Positions 22,204 to 33,335 of a stretch of 64,000 nucleotides of DNA are shown here, one piece after another. Location of the stretch: positions 100,571,632-100,635,631 of the forward strand of contig NC_080170.1 of NCBI RefSeq assembly GCF_950295315.1, read 5' to 3'. Numbering within the stretch: position 1 is the first letter of the stretch; each line of letters begins with the position of its first letter. The stretch is from Erinaceus europaeus (taxonomy: Eukaryota; Chordata; Mammalia; Eulipotyphla; Erinaceidae). A program made the translations under genes and the position numbers. Under the pieces are notes generated by a model, which saw only the letters and a list, made by a program, of their open reading frames with translations, did not search any database and was not told the origin of the DNA.

Positions 22204-22974
22204 CCTTTCAATGGTTTTCTATATCTTTCTGACCTACATTCAAACCCTCCCACTTGCCTCAATGAATCTGCTCTCTTCAGTGCAGCTCACCTGAACTCCT
22301 CCAAACTTTAAATAGTAGAAAGAAAAAAGAACAGGTTATGGGAAATTCAGTAGTCTTGAACCTAAAATGATATAAAAATTGTGAATGGGAATATATGAGA
22401 AGTGAGATCAGAATATTTATGTGAAACTGGAATAGTTCATGCCTATCTAGCAAAGAATGGTACATACAACAATGAATCACGTCTTCATAAACTCATTCAC
22501 AAAGGTCACCTAGCATCCAGCATAGTAAGATTTGAGATCATCAGGAGGTAGGAAGGAAGACATGCTTTTTCCATAGGAGAATTTCATAGTTGATTCGAAG
22601 CCTCTCAAGGGAGGTACTATTCAGTCTTGGTGAAAACTTTGGGGCCTCCAAAATACTGTTTCTAATATTCAAAAGCACAGATTTCCCTAACTTAATCCTT
22701 TAAATTATTTTTATAGCTTTCAGACTGACATTTGAACTTTTAAATTTTGCAATTCTCTCTTTCTGGCACCTCTCAATACTTGATGTATGTACTCTGCATT
22801 CATGCCAGCTACTGCTAATGACCTGCAGGAGTCAGCTGTGTCTGGAGGAATTTTGCCCCAACTCAGTGACTGTACAAATGTTAATGAGTCTGCCAAGAAA
22901 GGTCATTTTATTTCTTCACCAATCTAATGCCTTCTCCTTAAACACAGGACTAGAGTCATCATTCAGGCCACTTT
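22204..22974. other. Unassigned non-coding DNA
   Basis: No repeat or gene recognised. Confidence 0.4.
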
Positions 22975-23175
22975 AAAAATATATATATTTACACAGAGAC
23001 AGAGATAAATCGACAGAGGAGTGGGGAGATAGGGAGAGAGACAGGGAGACACCTGAGACACTTTCACTGACTGCAAAGCTTCCCCCCTGCAGGTGGTGAC
23101 CAGGGGCTTGAACCTGGGTCCTTGTGCATATGTAGCATGTGCACTTAATTGGGTGCACCATCACCTGGCCCTCAA
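22975..23175 (-). repeat. tRNA-derived SINE, type B (minus)
   Basis: 'gacagagataaatcgacaga' body, 'ccctgcaggtggtgaccagg', B-box complement 'ttgaacctggg' and head complement 'tgcaccatcacctggccc'. Confidence 0.85.
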
Positions 23176-23564
23176 TTTTTTTTATATTATATTCTCTTTC
23201 TTTGGCCCTCCGAGTAACCCTAATCTAGCTAATCAATGCTAATTCATTGTGTTTTGCTGTATTCATTCATCCACCAATTTGTTTTTATGTTTTTTGGTTT
23301 TTTTCAACTCATATGCTAACTCTCCTAGCAAGCAAGCTCTGGTAACTTAGAGGTAAATCAAGGAGTGGAAGAGGAAATAAGTAAATATGTGAATTTAAAT
23401 AAGGATTGTAGGCAAACAACAGGCAGGTAGAGAAGTCAAGATAAGCAAAGGCCAGAAATGAAAAAGCAGGAAACACGGGATGGAAATTGAAGAGACAAAA
23501 GAGCACAGGAAAGCTATGGGCTCTTGTCAATCACTTCTCATCATAATCCACAAGCCTCCGTCTC
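23176..23564. other. Unassigned non-coding DNA
   Basis: No clear repeat or gene. Confidence 0.4.
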
Positions 23565-23720
23565 TACTCAGGGGGTTATGGCCTATCATAACAAGCCATC
23601 AGGACTCTAAAACCAGTCCTGCCACCTATTACTGTGTGATCTGGCGTGAATTACTAATCCTTTTAGACCCCAGTTTCCTCCTTGCTGAAAGGAAGATCAT
23701 TAGACTAGTCTTTGTCATGG
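23565..23720 (+). repeat. MIR element
   Basis: 'cagtcctgccacctattact', 'gtgatctggcgtgaattact' and 'ccagtttcctccttgctgaa' follow the MIR core. Confidence 0.75.
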
Positions 23721-23741
23721 AGTTGTCACAGTATGTTTTCT

Positions 23742-24035
23742 TAATTTCTTTATTGAAGGATTAATGTTTTACAGTTGACAGTGAATACAATAGTTTGTAC
23801 ATGCATACCATTTCTCCATTTTCCATGCAACAATACAACCCCTACTAGGTCCTCTGTCATTCTGTTCCAGGACCTGAATCCCCCCACCCACCCCAGTCTT
23901 TCACTTTGGTGCAATACACCAACTCCAGTACAAGTTCTGCTTAGTGTTTTCCCTTCTGATCTTGGTTTTCAAATTTTTCCTGTGAGAAAGATCATGCCAT
24001 ATTCATCCTTCTGTTTCTGACTTGTAATACTGAAT
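23742..24035 (-). mobile_element. L1 3' end (minus)
   Basis: 'gaaggattaatgttttacag', 'ctactaggtcctctgtcatt', 'gtgcaatacaccaactccag' and 'atattcatccttctgtttct' are the complement of the local L1 3' UTR. Confidence 0.88.
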
Positions 24036-24402
24036 GATATGTTCATGGTAAACCTGAGACAGTGCCTGGGACACGGGAAATGCACAATAGATTTTAGTTT
24101 TAAATGTATTTCTAGATAATTCTAAGGGATGAGAGAAAGGGCTACTTCTTGGGTCCCATAAAGTCAGGCCAAATACATTAGAATTCTCTGATATGAAGTC
24201 ATTTTCTGATCCAAGATATTTTATCTCAGTACTTAATGAAGTAAAACAAGCAAAAACTAGCAAATTCACCATCATTTGAACTCATTCTTCAACAGAACAA
24301 TAACAATAATTATAAGCTCTGAATTAGAGTAAAAAAAAGGTGTTTTTAACATTTCAAATTCATGACACAGATCAGTGTTTCAATTTTTACAAGTAAGTAA
24401 AA
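24036..24402. other. Unassigned non-coding DNA
   Basis: No repeat or gene recognised. Confidence 0.4.
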
Positions 24403-24673
24403 GTTTAGGGCCAAGAGATGGCACACTCAGTTACACACACATAGTACTAAGTACATGGACCTGGACAAGGATCCAGGTTTAAGCCCCCAATCCCCACCTG
24501 CACGGGGGATGCTTCATGAGAGGTGAAGCAGGTCTGCAGGTGTCTCTATCTCCCCCTCCCCTCTCAATTTCTCTCTGTCCTATAAAAATGAGGAGGGGAT
24601 GGCTGCCAGGAGCAGTGGATTCATAGTGCACCAGGCCCCAGAAACAATCCTGAAGGCAAAAAAAAAAAAAAAG
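24403..24673 (+). repeat. tRNA-derived SINE with 3' module
   Basis: 'gggccaagagatggcacact' head, B box 'ggtttaagcccccaa', 'tctctctgtcctataaaaat', then 'gctgccaggagcagtggatt' and 'aatcctgaaggcaaaaaaaa'. The last part is an additional 3' module also seen at 42360, 43225, 51105 and 62625. Confidence 0.85.
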
Positions 24674-25261
24674 TAAAAGTTAATTACATAAATTTGCTAC
24701 ATAAAAAAATATTTCGGAAAGATCTTTGCCCTACAGCTAAAGGAGTTTCATTTACTGGAACATGTACTTTTCAGATCCTCTAAAGAAATTCTTAAACAGA
24801 GAATGTCTGCCTTTGACCTAGTCACTAGGATGATTTGAAGGTAAAATATTATCCAATCAGATTAATTATTATGTCACATTAGACCAAATGCCTCTACCAT
24901 GCATCAGTTTTCTTGGTTGGTCACATATTAACAATCATCATCTTGACATTCTAAATATGCTGCCTGATTAGAAGTTCCTGCTAACAGTGTTTGATAGCAG
25001 TTACTGGAATCTCTGCTTAGTAGGTGATTACATAATACCTTTATCTGGCTGCACAGCTAGTCATAACAGCTCATGAAGAGTGTCACATTCACCAGACAGA
25101 TTTCTTTGTTATTTTCTTAACATGTTTTGCTTTTCCCATCTTCTTGCCTTTACTTCCTCTTTCCTTCACCCAGTTTCTCTTCTTCTCCAATCATTCAAAT
25201 TCTAGAAATCTTTTAATATCATGTGCTCTTTCTTTCAGTCATCAACACAAGTTTTATTTTA
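24674..25261. other. Unassigned non-coding DNA
   Basis: No repeat or gene recognised. Confidence 0.4.
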
Positions 25262-25530
25262 ATAAACATTTTTTATTTATTTCCTTTTTGTTGCCCTTGT
25301 TTTTATTGTTGTTGATGTTTATCGTTGTTGGATAGGACAGAAAGAAATGGAGAGAGGAGAGGAAGACAGAGACAGGGAGAGAACGATAGACACCTGGAGA
25401 CCTGCTTCACCACCTGTGAAGCGACCCTGCTGCAGGTGGGGAGCCAGGAGCTCCAGCCTGGATCCTTACGCTGGTCCTTGCGCTTTGCGCCATGTGCGCT
25501 TAACCCGCTGCTCTACCACCCGACTCCCAC
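25262..25530 (-). repeat. tRNA-derived SINE, type A (minus)
   Basis: 'tttcctttttgttgcccttg', 'ggataggacagaaagaaatg', B-box region and 'ctctaccacccgactccc' head complement. Confidence 0.92.
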
Positions 25531-26248
25531 AAGTTTTTTTTTTTTTGAGAAAAGTTTGCTTCTGAATTTCTCTTATACCTTATTTTTTGTAGTTTTCCTT
25601 TTTTAAGTTTTTGTTTTTTTGTTTTGCTTTGTAAACTCTTTTCCTTTTTGGCATAGTGTCTTGCACACAATTACACAACATAAAAGTTGAAAGTATAAAC
25701 AAGTAACCCACTGTAATAATGGTACTAAGGGTTATAAAAATATAAACAGATATATCATTTTAATGAAAATACTTTAGTCCCTATGAGTATATCCTGCTCT
25801 CTAACCAACAGATAAATCTATTTCTTGTCCATATTCCTCTCAAAGGGGTTGGAAAGAAGACTCAATGAAAAATGTCCTTCCGGTTTGGTGCTTGCTACTC
25901 AAAAGACCAATCAACAGCCAAGTATTGATACAAGAAGAACAGACTTAACCAGGTACTAGCAAACCCTGAGAAGAGGGTAGACTCATGTTTCAAGAAATTT
26001 AGCCTACTCTCAGGGTGAGGTTTAGTTTTATAGAGGTTAGTGGGCCAATATGAGAGAAGGGATCCAGTGACAGTCATCTTGCTAAGCAAAGGGTTCTCGC
26101 ACATAACTTCTCGGCTGTTGGTAGAGGTTCAGACACAAAGAAATGATTCATCATAGTTTAGTGGGCTTTTTTTTCTGTACAATTTTATGAGGATCTCATT
26201 AAGCATCTTCCTATGTGACAGATTCCTACCAAGACACAAGACAAAAAG

Positions 26249-26249
<1 letters not shown>
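25531..26249. other. Unassigned non-coding DNA
   Basis: No repeat or gene recognised. Confidence 0.4.

Positions 26250-26292
<43 letters not shown>
26250..26292. repeat. (AT)n microsatellite
   Basis: About 43 bp of alternating AT. Degenerate ACATA/GTATA and TAGG repeats follow at 26380-26465. Confidence 0.95.
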
Positions 26293-26299
<7 letters not shown>

Positions 26300-27104
26300 T
26301 TCTTAATATATATTCTTAACCAATACATTCTCCTATGTAACTGGCTCCTATAAAAGAAAATGAAAGAACACTAAATAGACATAGATAGATGCATACATGC
26401 ACGTGTACATACATTATAGGTACATACATGCACACATGTATATACATGTTATAGGTAGGTAGATAAACAGATAATGGGAAGCAAGATGAAGTATGTAATG
26501 TTTCACTAACAAAGCAATAAGCAGAATGGATTCTATAGTTTCATTCCTGTCTTAATCTCACTTTTTGAAAACTGCAACACTGACCTAAGGGATGGCAGCA
26601 GAATTCAAAATCAGGAAAACTTGGAAATGAAAGATAGAAGTTGATGCTTTAGATTGGGGGGTGGGGAGAACAGAGCAAAGATTCTCTCAGTTTGTCTGTC
26701 CCCTTTACTCACTGATTCATTCCCAGAAGTGAGAGTCATTAAGAGATTAGAGATGACCTAGAGTTAGGTCGGGGTGAAAAAACTGGGAGGGTGGAGGGCA
26801 GAGGCCATGGGCTCAGTATTGGATAACATTAAGGAGTTATTTTCAGTTTTGTCAGATGAGTAATGGCATGCTGCTTATGAAATATTAAAGTCTTACCAGT
26901 TAGAGATGCTGCTACAAAATGACAATATTTCTGGGATTTGATTTGAAATATTCAAGAGAAAATAAGAAGAATAGAGAGAAAATAATAAGATTGCAAAATG
27001 TTAACAATTCTTCAGTGACTGATTAATATGTGCACATTCATTCTGCTATTCTACTCTCACATTAAAATATTTTTACATGAGAAAAAATGGGGGGAAAGTC
27101 TTTT
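26293..27104. other. Unassigned DNA with low-complexity ACATA-type repeats
   Basis: No gene seen. Confidence 0.4.
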
Positions 27105-27120
27105 AAGATAATGGATACCC

Positions 27121-27171
27121 TCTGTCTACGGCCATACCACCCTGAACACCCCCGATCTCATCTGATCTCCG
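27121..27171 (+). pseudogene. 5S rRNA tailless retropseudogene
   Basis: 'gtctacggccataccaccct' at 27124-27143 is the exact 5' start of vertebrate 5S rRNA. Identity continues with a few substitutions to about nucleotide 48 of the RNA and stops there. There is no A tail. The insert is bracketed by a 16-bp direct repeat 'aagataatggataccc' at 27105-27120 and 27172-27187. This is the structure of a tailless, L1-mediated retropseudogene. It has no function as rRNA because the internal promoter and 3' half are missing. Confidence 0.93.
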
Positions 27172-27187
27172 AAGATAATGGATACCC

Positions 27188-28060
27188 TTCATACAACTGA
27201 TATACGAGTAAAACTATTCTGCAATTTCATTTTTTTCTAAAGGGAAAAATACTACAATTTTGGTACCAACTTTAAACTTCAAATGGTAGACAAGAAAAGA
27301 AGTAATTTTAACTGATTCAAATTTAGAGCTGGTTTGGTAACTTCAGGAAAAGGGACATTCCAGTTATGTTTTTAAAATGTATGAAGAACTTTATCTGCTC
27401 TACTCGCATAGAAAGAATTTTACAAAGGACAGTTGATACAAGGTAGTGAGAGTGGTGTAGTAATAGACATTTGAAGAAATATGAGCCTGCACTCCAAAAT
27501 ATATGTAATGTTGTAAATCAGTGTTAGCTCAATAAAAAAGACAATTTTACAGATCCTCTTTACATAGCATTCTTGTGGTGCTTTCAATTTTAAAAATAAA
27601 TAAATAAAACCAGAAGAACATTTTGAACTAGTGTCAGTCTACATTTCCTTACTCCTCTGGATGGGTCTGTACATTGTTAACCTATTGTAGTTATGTAAGT
27701 CTTTCAGAAAAATCAATTAATTCAGCATTTCCTAAATAGGTTTACAGAACTAATTGGAGAAATTATTTAATCATTAATTGAAAACTGGACTTCATGTCAA
27801 ATGAAATTAGGGAAATTCTGGGTCAATGTTAAGCTCTAGTGTTTATTTTTTATTATTTTTTTAGCTCTAGTGTTTATACTTTGGAATTTTAAAGCTTTTG
27901 ATATGATATTAAATATTATAAATCGACAAGAAGGAAAATGTCGTAAGATCAGTGGAAAGTTCAGAAATTATCTTGTGGTACCAGTGTTCCAAAAATATGT
28001 TGATGACTATGATATGAATGCACCCAGGTACATGGAAACACAAATAGCTATGAACATAAT
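27188..28060. other. Unassigned DNA, possibly with an L1 tip near 27420-27545
   Basis: 'atgttgtaaatcagtgttag' and 'ctcaataaaaaagac' look like an L1-type 3' tip. The rest is unrecognised. Confidence 0.35.
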
Positions 28061-28075
28061 AAAAATAATGGTGAA

Positions 28076-28409
28076 GGGAGTTGGGCAGTAGTGCGGCGGG
28101 TTAAGCGCACATGGCTGCAGGGACCAGTGTGAAGATCCCGCTTTGGGGCCCCCAGCTCCCCACCTGCAGCAGGGGGTCTCTTCACAGGTGGTGAGGCAGG
28201 TCTGCGGGTGTCCCCTCTGTCTTCCCTTCCACTCTCGATTTCTCTGTCCTATCCAACAGCAACAGCAGCAATGACAATAATGATAACGCAGGGGAAAGCT
28301 TTGCAAGTGGTGAAGCAAGGCTACAGGTGTCTCTCTTTCTCCCTACCTCCTCCTACCCTCTCGATTTCTGACTGTTTCCATTCAATAAATAAAGATAATC
28401 AAAAAAATT
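28076..28409 (+). repeat. Chimeric SINE, type A head and body fused to type B 3' half
   Basis: 'gggagttgggcagtagtgcg' to 'tctctgtcctatccaacagc' is type A. From about 28289 'gcaggggaaagctttgcaag' to 'ttcaataaataaagataatc' is the 3' half of type B. One 15-bp TSD 'aaaaataatggtgaa' (28061-28075 and 28410-28424) encloses both halves, so they inserted as one unit. Confidence 0.88.
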
Positions 28410-28604
28410 AAAAATAATGGTGAATCATTTTTCCACTGATGTGATAAACTAAAATTGTGTGCCAGCAAGCCAAAAGAATATCTTGCTTTCATACAAAGAA
28501 ACAAGAGAGTTGTTTTGTGTTGTTTTGTTTTGTTTTCCTAATAGTCATTCATGCTCAAAGTTTGTAAATCCAGGGGCTAAGAAACCATTATGATATATTC
28601 TTCC

Positions 28605-28800
28605 TGGGGCCACCTGGTTTGTGATGCACTTGGTTGAGCGTACACATTACAATATGCAAGAACCCAGGTTCAAGCCAGTCCCCACCTGCATTCATAAATG
28701 GTGAAGCAGTGTTGCACATCTCTTTCTCCCCCTACCTCCCTTCCATCTCAGTTCCTCTCTGTGTCTATCAAGAATAAAAATAAATAAATAAAATTTATCA
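28605..28800 (+). repeat. tRNA-derived SINE, type B
   Basis: 'ggggccacctggtttgtgat', B box 'ggttcaagcc', 'ctctgtgtctatcaagaata'. A related degenerate fragment follows to about 28960. Confidence 0.75.
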
Positions 28801-28996
28801 ATTCTGAAAAGAGGTATCCTTCTTGGAGGCTGACAGGTGATCACTGAGCAAAGTGCACATGATAACATCGAGGAAGCCCCCAGGTCACCACATGGGGGCT
28901 CCACTAGAAAGGGAGCCTCACAAGCAGCAGAGCAGTACTATAGTGCCCTGACCCCCAGACTCATACACTTCCTAAGAATTTACCCTGATTTCCAAT

Positions 28997-29455
28997 AAGG
29001 CTTGGAAAGAAAGGAAAAGGAAAGGAAAGGAAAGGAAAGGGAAGGGAAGGGAAGGGAAGGGAAGGGAAGGGAAGGGAAGGGAAGGGAAGGGAAGGGAAGG
29101 GAAGGGAAGGGAAGGGAAGGGAAGGGAAGGGAAGGGAAGGGAAGGGAAGGGAAGGAAAGGAAAGGAAAGGAAAGGAAAGGAAAGGAAAGGAAAGGAAAGG
29201 AAAGGAAAGGAAAGGAAAGGAAAGGAAAGAAGGGAGGGAGGGAGAAAGGAAGGAAGGAAGGAAGGAAGGAAGGAAGGAAGGAAGGAAGGAGGGAAGGGAG
29301 GGAGGGAGAGAGAGATGGAAGGAAAGAAGGAAGGGAGAGAGAGACAAAAGGAAGGAAGGAAGGAAGGAAGGAAGGAAGGAAGGAAGGAAGGAAGGAAGGA
29401 AGGAAGGAGGAAGGAAGGGAGAGAGAAAGAAAGAAAGAAAGAGAGAGAGAGAACC
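28997..29455. repeat. 460-bp GGAAA/GGGAA/GGAA polypurine microsatellite
   Basis: GGAAA and GGGAA pentamers run to about 29228, then GGAA tetramers and GA runs follow to 29455. Almost no pyrimidine occurs on the plus strand. Long open frames on both strands are an artefact of composition. Confidence 0.97.
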
Positions 29456-29639
29456 GACCACTTTTTTTTTTCTTTCCTCAATTAACGTTAGTCTCCCTTA
29501 AACTCCCCAATGTCACAAGTCATTTAGTAAGTTCTTACTGTGAGTGATCTCTGGTCAATCATAGCTGACTGATATGATACGTGAACCTGATCATTTTCGT
29601 TGTCTTGTCATGATACTAATCAAAAAAGTTCTATTCCAC

Positions 29640-29945
29640 TGCAGATGACTTTACTTAGTGAAATAAGTAAAAAGATGGAAAACAACTACCACATGGCTTC
29701 ACTCATATGTAGAATCTAGAGATCGGGTACACATAAATTTGCCAAAAAAAAAAAAAAAATCCAAACAAAAGAAAAGCAGCCAAACTGTTTGTAAGACCTG
29801 TGACAACTACAGTGATTCTCTTTGGAAGATGGAAAGATGGGGAGACAAAATTTTGGTGGTGTGTATGGCACGGAACTATATATACACTATAATCTTATAA
29901 TCTTGCAACATGCTATTAATAAAATATAATTAAAAAATAAATAAA
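29640..29945 (+). mobile_element. Old L1 3' end (plus)
   Basis: 'tttacttagtgaaataagta', 'cttcactcatatgtagaatc' and 'tgctattaataaaatataat' match the L1 type at 18540-18805. Confidence 0.65.
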
Positions 29946-30395
29946 ATAATTAAAAATTTCTACTCCAGTGATAGCTGTTAAAAACTTAAATTTGTCCTGA
30001 CTTTCAGCCATCAAGTTGCAAGTGCTATCATGAATCCATCCTGACTTCCTGGGCAAACAACCTTACCAATGTGTCTTAGAACGTGCTCTTGAGAGCCCAA
30101 CCCCACTAGAGAAAGATAAAAAACAAGCTGGGGTTATGGGGTTATGCCAACACCCATGTCCAGCAGAGAAGAAATTATAGAAGCAAAAACTCACACCTTC
30201 TTCACCCTGAAAAGAATTTTGGTCCATATTCCCAGAGCAGGAGAAATGTTAGAGAAAAATGACCAGAGGGCTCTGAGCTCTAATTCTATCAGGACCCAGA
30301 GAGAGAATAGGAAAAAAGGAAGGACATTCAGAAATAGAAATAGGTGTAGGTGTGACTTAGAAAGGAAGGGAAGGCAAGACCATAGAAAATGGACA

Positions 30396-30633
30396 AATTG
30401 GGAGTTGCGCAGCGGGTTAAGAGCACATGGCGCAAAGCACAAGGACCAGTGTGAGGATCCTGGTTCAAGCCCCTCACCTCCCCACCTGCAGGAGAGTCAC
30501 TTCACAGGCAGTGAAGCAGGTCTATCTTTCTCTTCCCCTCTGTCTTCTCCTCCTCTCTCCTTTTCTCTCTGTCCTATCTAACAACGATGACATCAATAAC
30601 AACAACAATAGTAACTACAACAACAATAAAAAA
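30396..30633 (+). repeat. tRNA-derived SINE, type A, nested in R
   Basis: 'gggagttgcgcagcgggtta' head, B-box-like 'tggttcaagcccc', 'tctgtcctatctaacaacga', (AAC)n. TSD 'agaaaatggaca' at 30384-30395 and 30634-30645. Confidence 0.9.
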
Positions 30634-30645
30634 AGAAAATGGACA

Positions 30646-32350
30646 GTTTATGTTGTTTCTGATGGAGATGACCAGTGACAGTGGAGAGAGGGATCTGTTA
30701 GAGGTCTAGGCCCATCATGTCTGTGTGAGAATCCAAGGACTCCCTGAATAGGGCCCCAGGTGATGGGGTGACCTAGTAATGACTAAAGAGTCATCATTAA
30801 AGTATGCCAGTCTCTTGTCCTTATTCAGCTTTTGTAGTCCTAACTTTATCTGAAAAGGTGAGCTTTGGAGTAAGTGAGGGAAGTGTAATAGGAAGTAGGT
30901 GAGGAGGGTATCTAGGTATAAGGAAAAACTATTTCTTATGTCTTTCTGCTTGCTTGCTGCATGTATTGGCTGACTGCAAACTATTGTGCAATTTGGCTTT
31001 AAGGTATATATTTTGCCCTAATTTAGGGATACATGTGTACATATGCCCTATCTCATGGGACCTGATCTATATCTAGGTTTTTGAGGCTTTGTTAGGAAGT
31101 GAACCACCCAAAATGTAATTAAGGAGTCCGATGAGCTAGGAAAGTTCTCACCAGAGTAATGAAGCTGAAGGGTTGACATTCCACACCTGATGTCTCTGGA
31201 CGTAGTCCAAAGTGAAGCATACTGAGTTGGTACTAGTTGCATTGATTAGGTTGGAATCAGCAGATGCAGTATCAGTTGGTATGAATTGACAGAAGCATGA
31301 AAGAAAGTAAGTCCAACCCTAGAGGTTCCGGGACTGGGAGAAATACGGGCTTTATAGAGAAAGAGGAGGGCTCCTTCTGCCATAGGGTTTAAGAAGGCGA
31401 GAGATAGTTATTGATAACAAATTATTTGGCAATTGGGGTTAGCTTTGAAAATCCCCTTTGTGGGCCCCTATAGGACCTTGCCCTCAAGGCAGATCAACAT
31501 ATCAACTGTTCCATTCTCCAAAGGGAGGATGGAGAATATACTCAACCTACCACCCAAGGAAGATGGGTCCTGAAATTAGTGCAGCCTGGAATGTTCCTAG
31601 TCGTGACCACAGAACGTGAGCTCAGATCTACAGGGATGCAGAGGTTACATAGGCCCCGTGCTGTATATGGGACCTAGTTCAAATCAAGGGGTTTACAGTT
31701 AACAATATTCTTACACTTTCCCCATATTTGGGAACTACTCTCTTCCCTGATCCAGCTTTCTAGTCCTTCTTCTAACTATGACACCAAGACAATAACTTGG
31801 GTCCACCTAAATATTAGATGGCAGGCTCAGGCAAAAACTAGTAAAGTCGTAAGAACTTTGGAATATACCTAAAATACAACTAATAACTTTTTCCAAAATG
31901 GAGACCCCAAATCTTCATCTGCAATATTATTGCCTTTAGGTTCATGATCAGTTATCAATCTGTTCTGTTTTATATCTTGACTCTTTTTCAGCCACCAGGT
32001 TCCAGATGCTAACATGATGCCAACCGGACTTCCCTGGGCAAACAACCCCACCAATGTGTCCTGGAACCCCAATTCCCCAGAGCTCTGCCCCACTAGGGAA
32101 AGAGAGAGCCAGGCTGGGAGTATGGATCAACCTGCCATTGCCCATATTCAGCAGAGAAGCAATTACAGAAGCCAGACCTTCCTCCTTCTGCACCCCATAA
32201 TGACCCAGGGTCCATACTCCCAGAGGGTTAAAGAATAGGACAACTATCAAGGAAGGGAGTTTTGGTAGTGGGAATTGTGTGGATTTGTATCCCTCTTATC
32301 CTATGGTCCTGTCAATATTTCCATTTTATAAATAAAAATTTAAAAAGTAA
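30646..32350 (+). mobile_element. R element, longest TSD-bounded copy (1.7 kb)
   Basis: It starts 'gtttatgttgtttctgatgg' and ends in the A-rich 'ataaataaaaatttaaaaag'. 'aaaatggaca' occurs just before it (30636-30645) and just after it (32351-32360), a 10-bp TSD. The 3' 400 bp are the conserved R core. The upstream 1.3 kb match other copies at 57966 and, partly inverted, 47450. No long open frame, no LTR and no tRNA-like head is visible. This fits a non-autonomous, L1-mobilised retroposon or a rearranged L1 derivative. The family name is unknown to me. Confidence 0.85.
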
Positions 32351-32487
32351 AAAATGGACATATATATATATTTAAAGAAATCATAGTAAATCTGTATAGG
32401 GATACAGAACTCTGATGGCAGGAACCATGCAGAATTATACTCCTGTTATCTCATAATCAAAATTAAGTCACTAATAAAATAAAAAAT

Positions 32488-32700
32488 AAGGGACTGGGTC
32501 GTGGTGCAACTGGTTGAGTGCTCACATTACAATGCTCAAGGATCAGAGTTCAAGCCCCCAGCCCCCACCTGCAGGGGGAAAGTTTTGCAAGTGCTGAAGC
32601 AGTGCTGCAGGTGTGTCTCTGTCTCTCTCTCCATCTCTATTACCCCCTTCCCTCTTGATTTCTGGCTGTCTCTATCCAATAAATACAGATAATAAAAGAA
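32488..32700 (+). repeat. tRNA-derived SINE, type B
   Basis: 'gggactgggtcgtggtgcaa', 'agttcaagcccccagccccc', 'tctctatccaataaatacag'. Confidence 0.88.
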
Positions 32701-32994
32701 TGTTTTTAATTAATAAAATATAAAGTTAAATTAAAAATAATAAAAATGCAGGTCCCCCAAACCATAAGCCAAACATTATTTTTTTGTAGTTCATAATAAG
32801 AATGAGGAGCATAATATAAAAAGTCATACTTTAAAAACTTATAAGTGTTGGAGTTTATTTTTATACTACACGTGAATATTTAATATATAAAATAGATAAG
32901 CTTCTTGAATTTGATTATATTTTCAGTCAGTTATATGCACTGATTCTATATAAGAGAAAATGCTTACACACTATTTTAAGTAGATGTCATTTTC
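32701..32994. other. Unassigned AT-rich DNA
   Basis: No repeat or gene recognised. Confidence 0.4.
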
Positions 32995-33335
32995 TTTTTG
33001 AAACTCCATATCCCATCCCTTCCCTTGATAGCTTTCCTATTCGTTAACCCTCTGGGAGTATGGACCCAAGGTCCTTGTGGGATGCAGAAGATGGAAGGTC
33101 TGGCTTCTGTAATTGCTTCCCTGCTAAACATGGGCTTTGACAGGTCGATCCATACTCCCAGTCTGCCTCTCTCTTTCCCTAGTGGGGTGGGGTTCTGGGA
33201 ATCGGAGATCCAGGACACATTGGCGGGGTTGTCTGTCCAGGGAAGTCTGGTTGGCATCATGCTAGCATCTGAAACCTGGTGGTTGAAAAGAGAGTTAACA
33301 CACAAAGCCAAACAAATTGTTGACCAGTGTATCAA
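32995..33335 (-). mobile_element. R element (minus)
   Basis: 'ctctgggagtatggacccaa', 'ggaaggtctggcttctgtaa' and 'gggaagtctggttggcatca' are the complement of the R core. It abuts the L1 ORF2 remnant at 33336. Confidence 0.9.

Larger units (their letters stand above)
29990..32485 (+). mobile_element. R element, older subfamily, interrupted by a SINE and a younger R element
   Basis: The older R copy occupies 29990-30395 ('ctgacttcctgggcaaacaa', 'ggtccatattcccagagcag') and resumes at 32361-32485 ('acagaactctgatggcagga' to 'taagtcactaataaaataaa'). Two insertions separate the halves. Confidence 0.8.

Noticed and set aside
28961..29547. Three open frames of 166-181 codons
   Set aside because: They arise from the GGAAA/GGAA polypurine tract and encode only repeated lysine-glycine-arginine-glutamate or proline-serine-phenylalanine-leucine.
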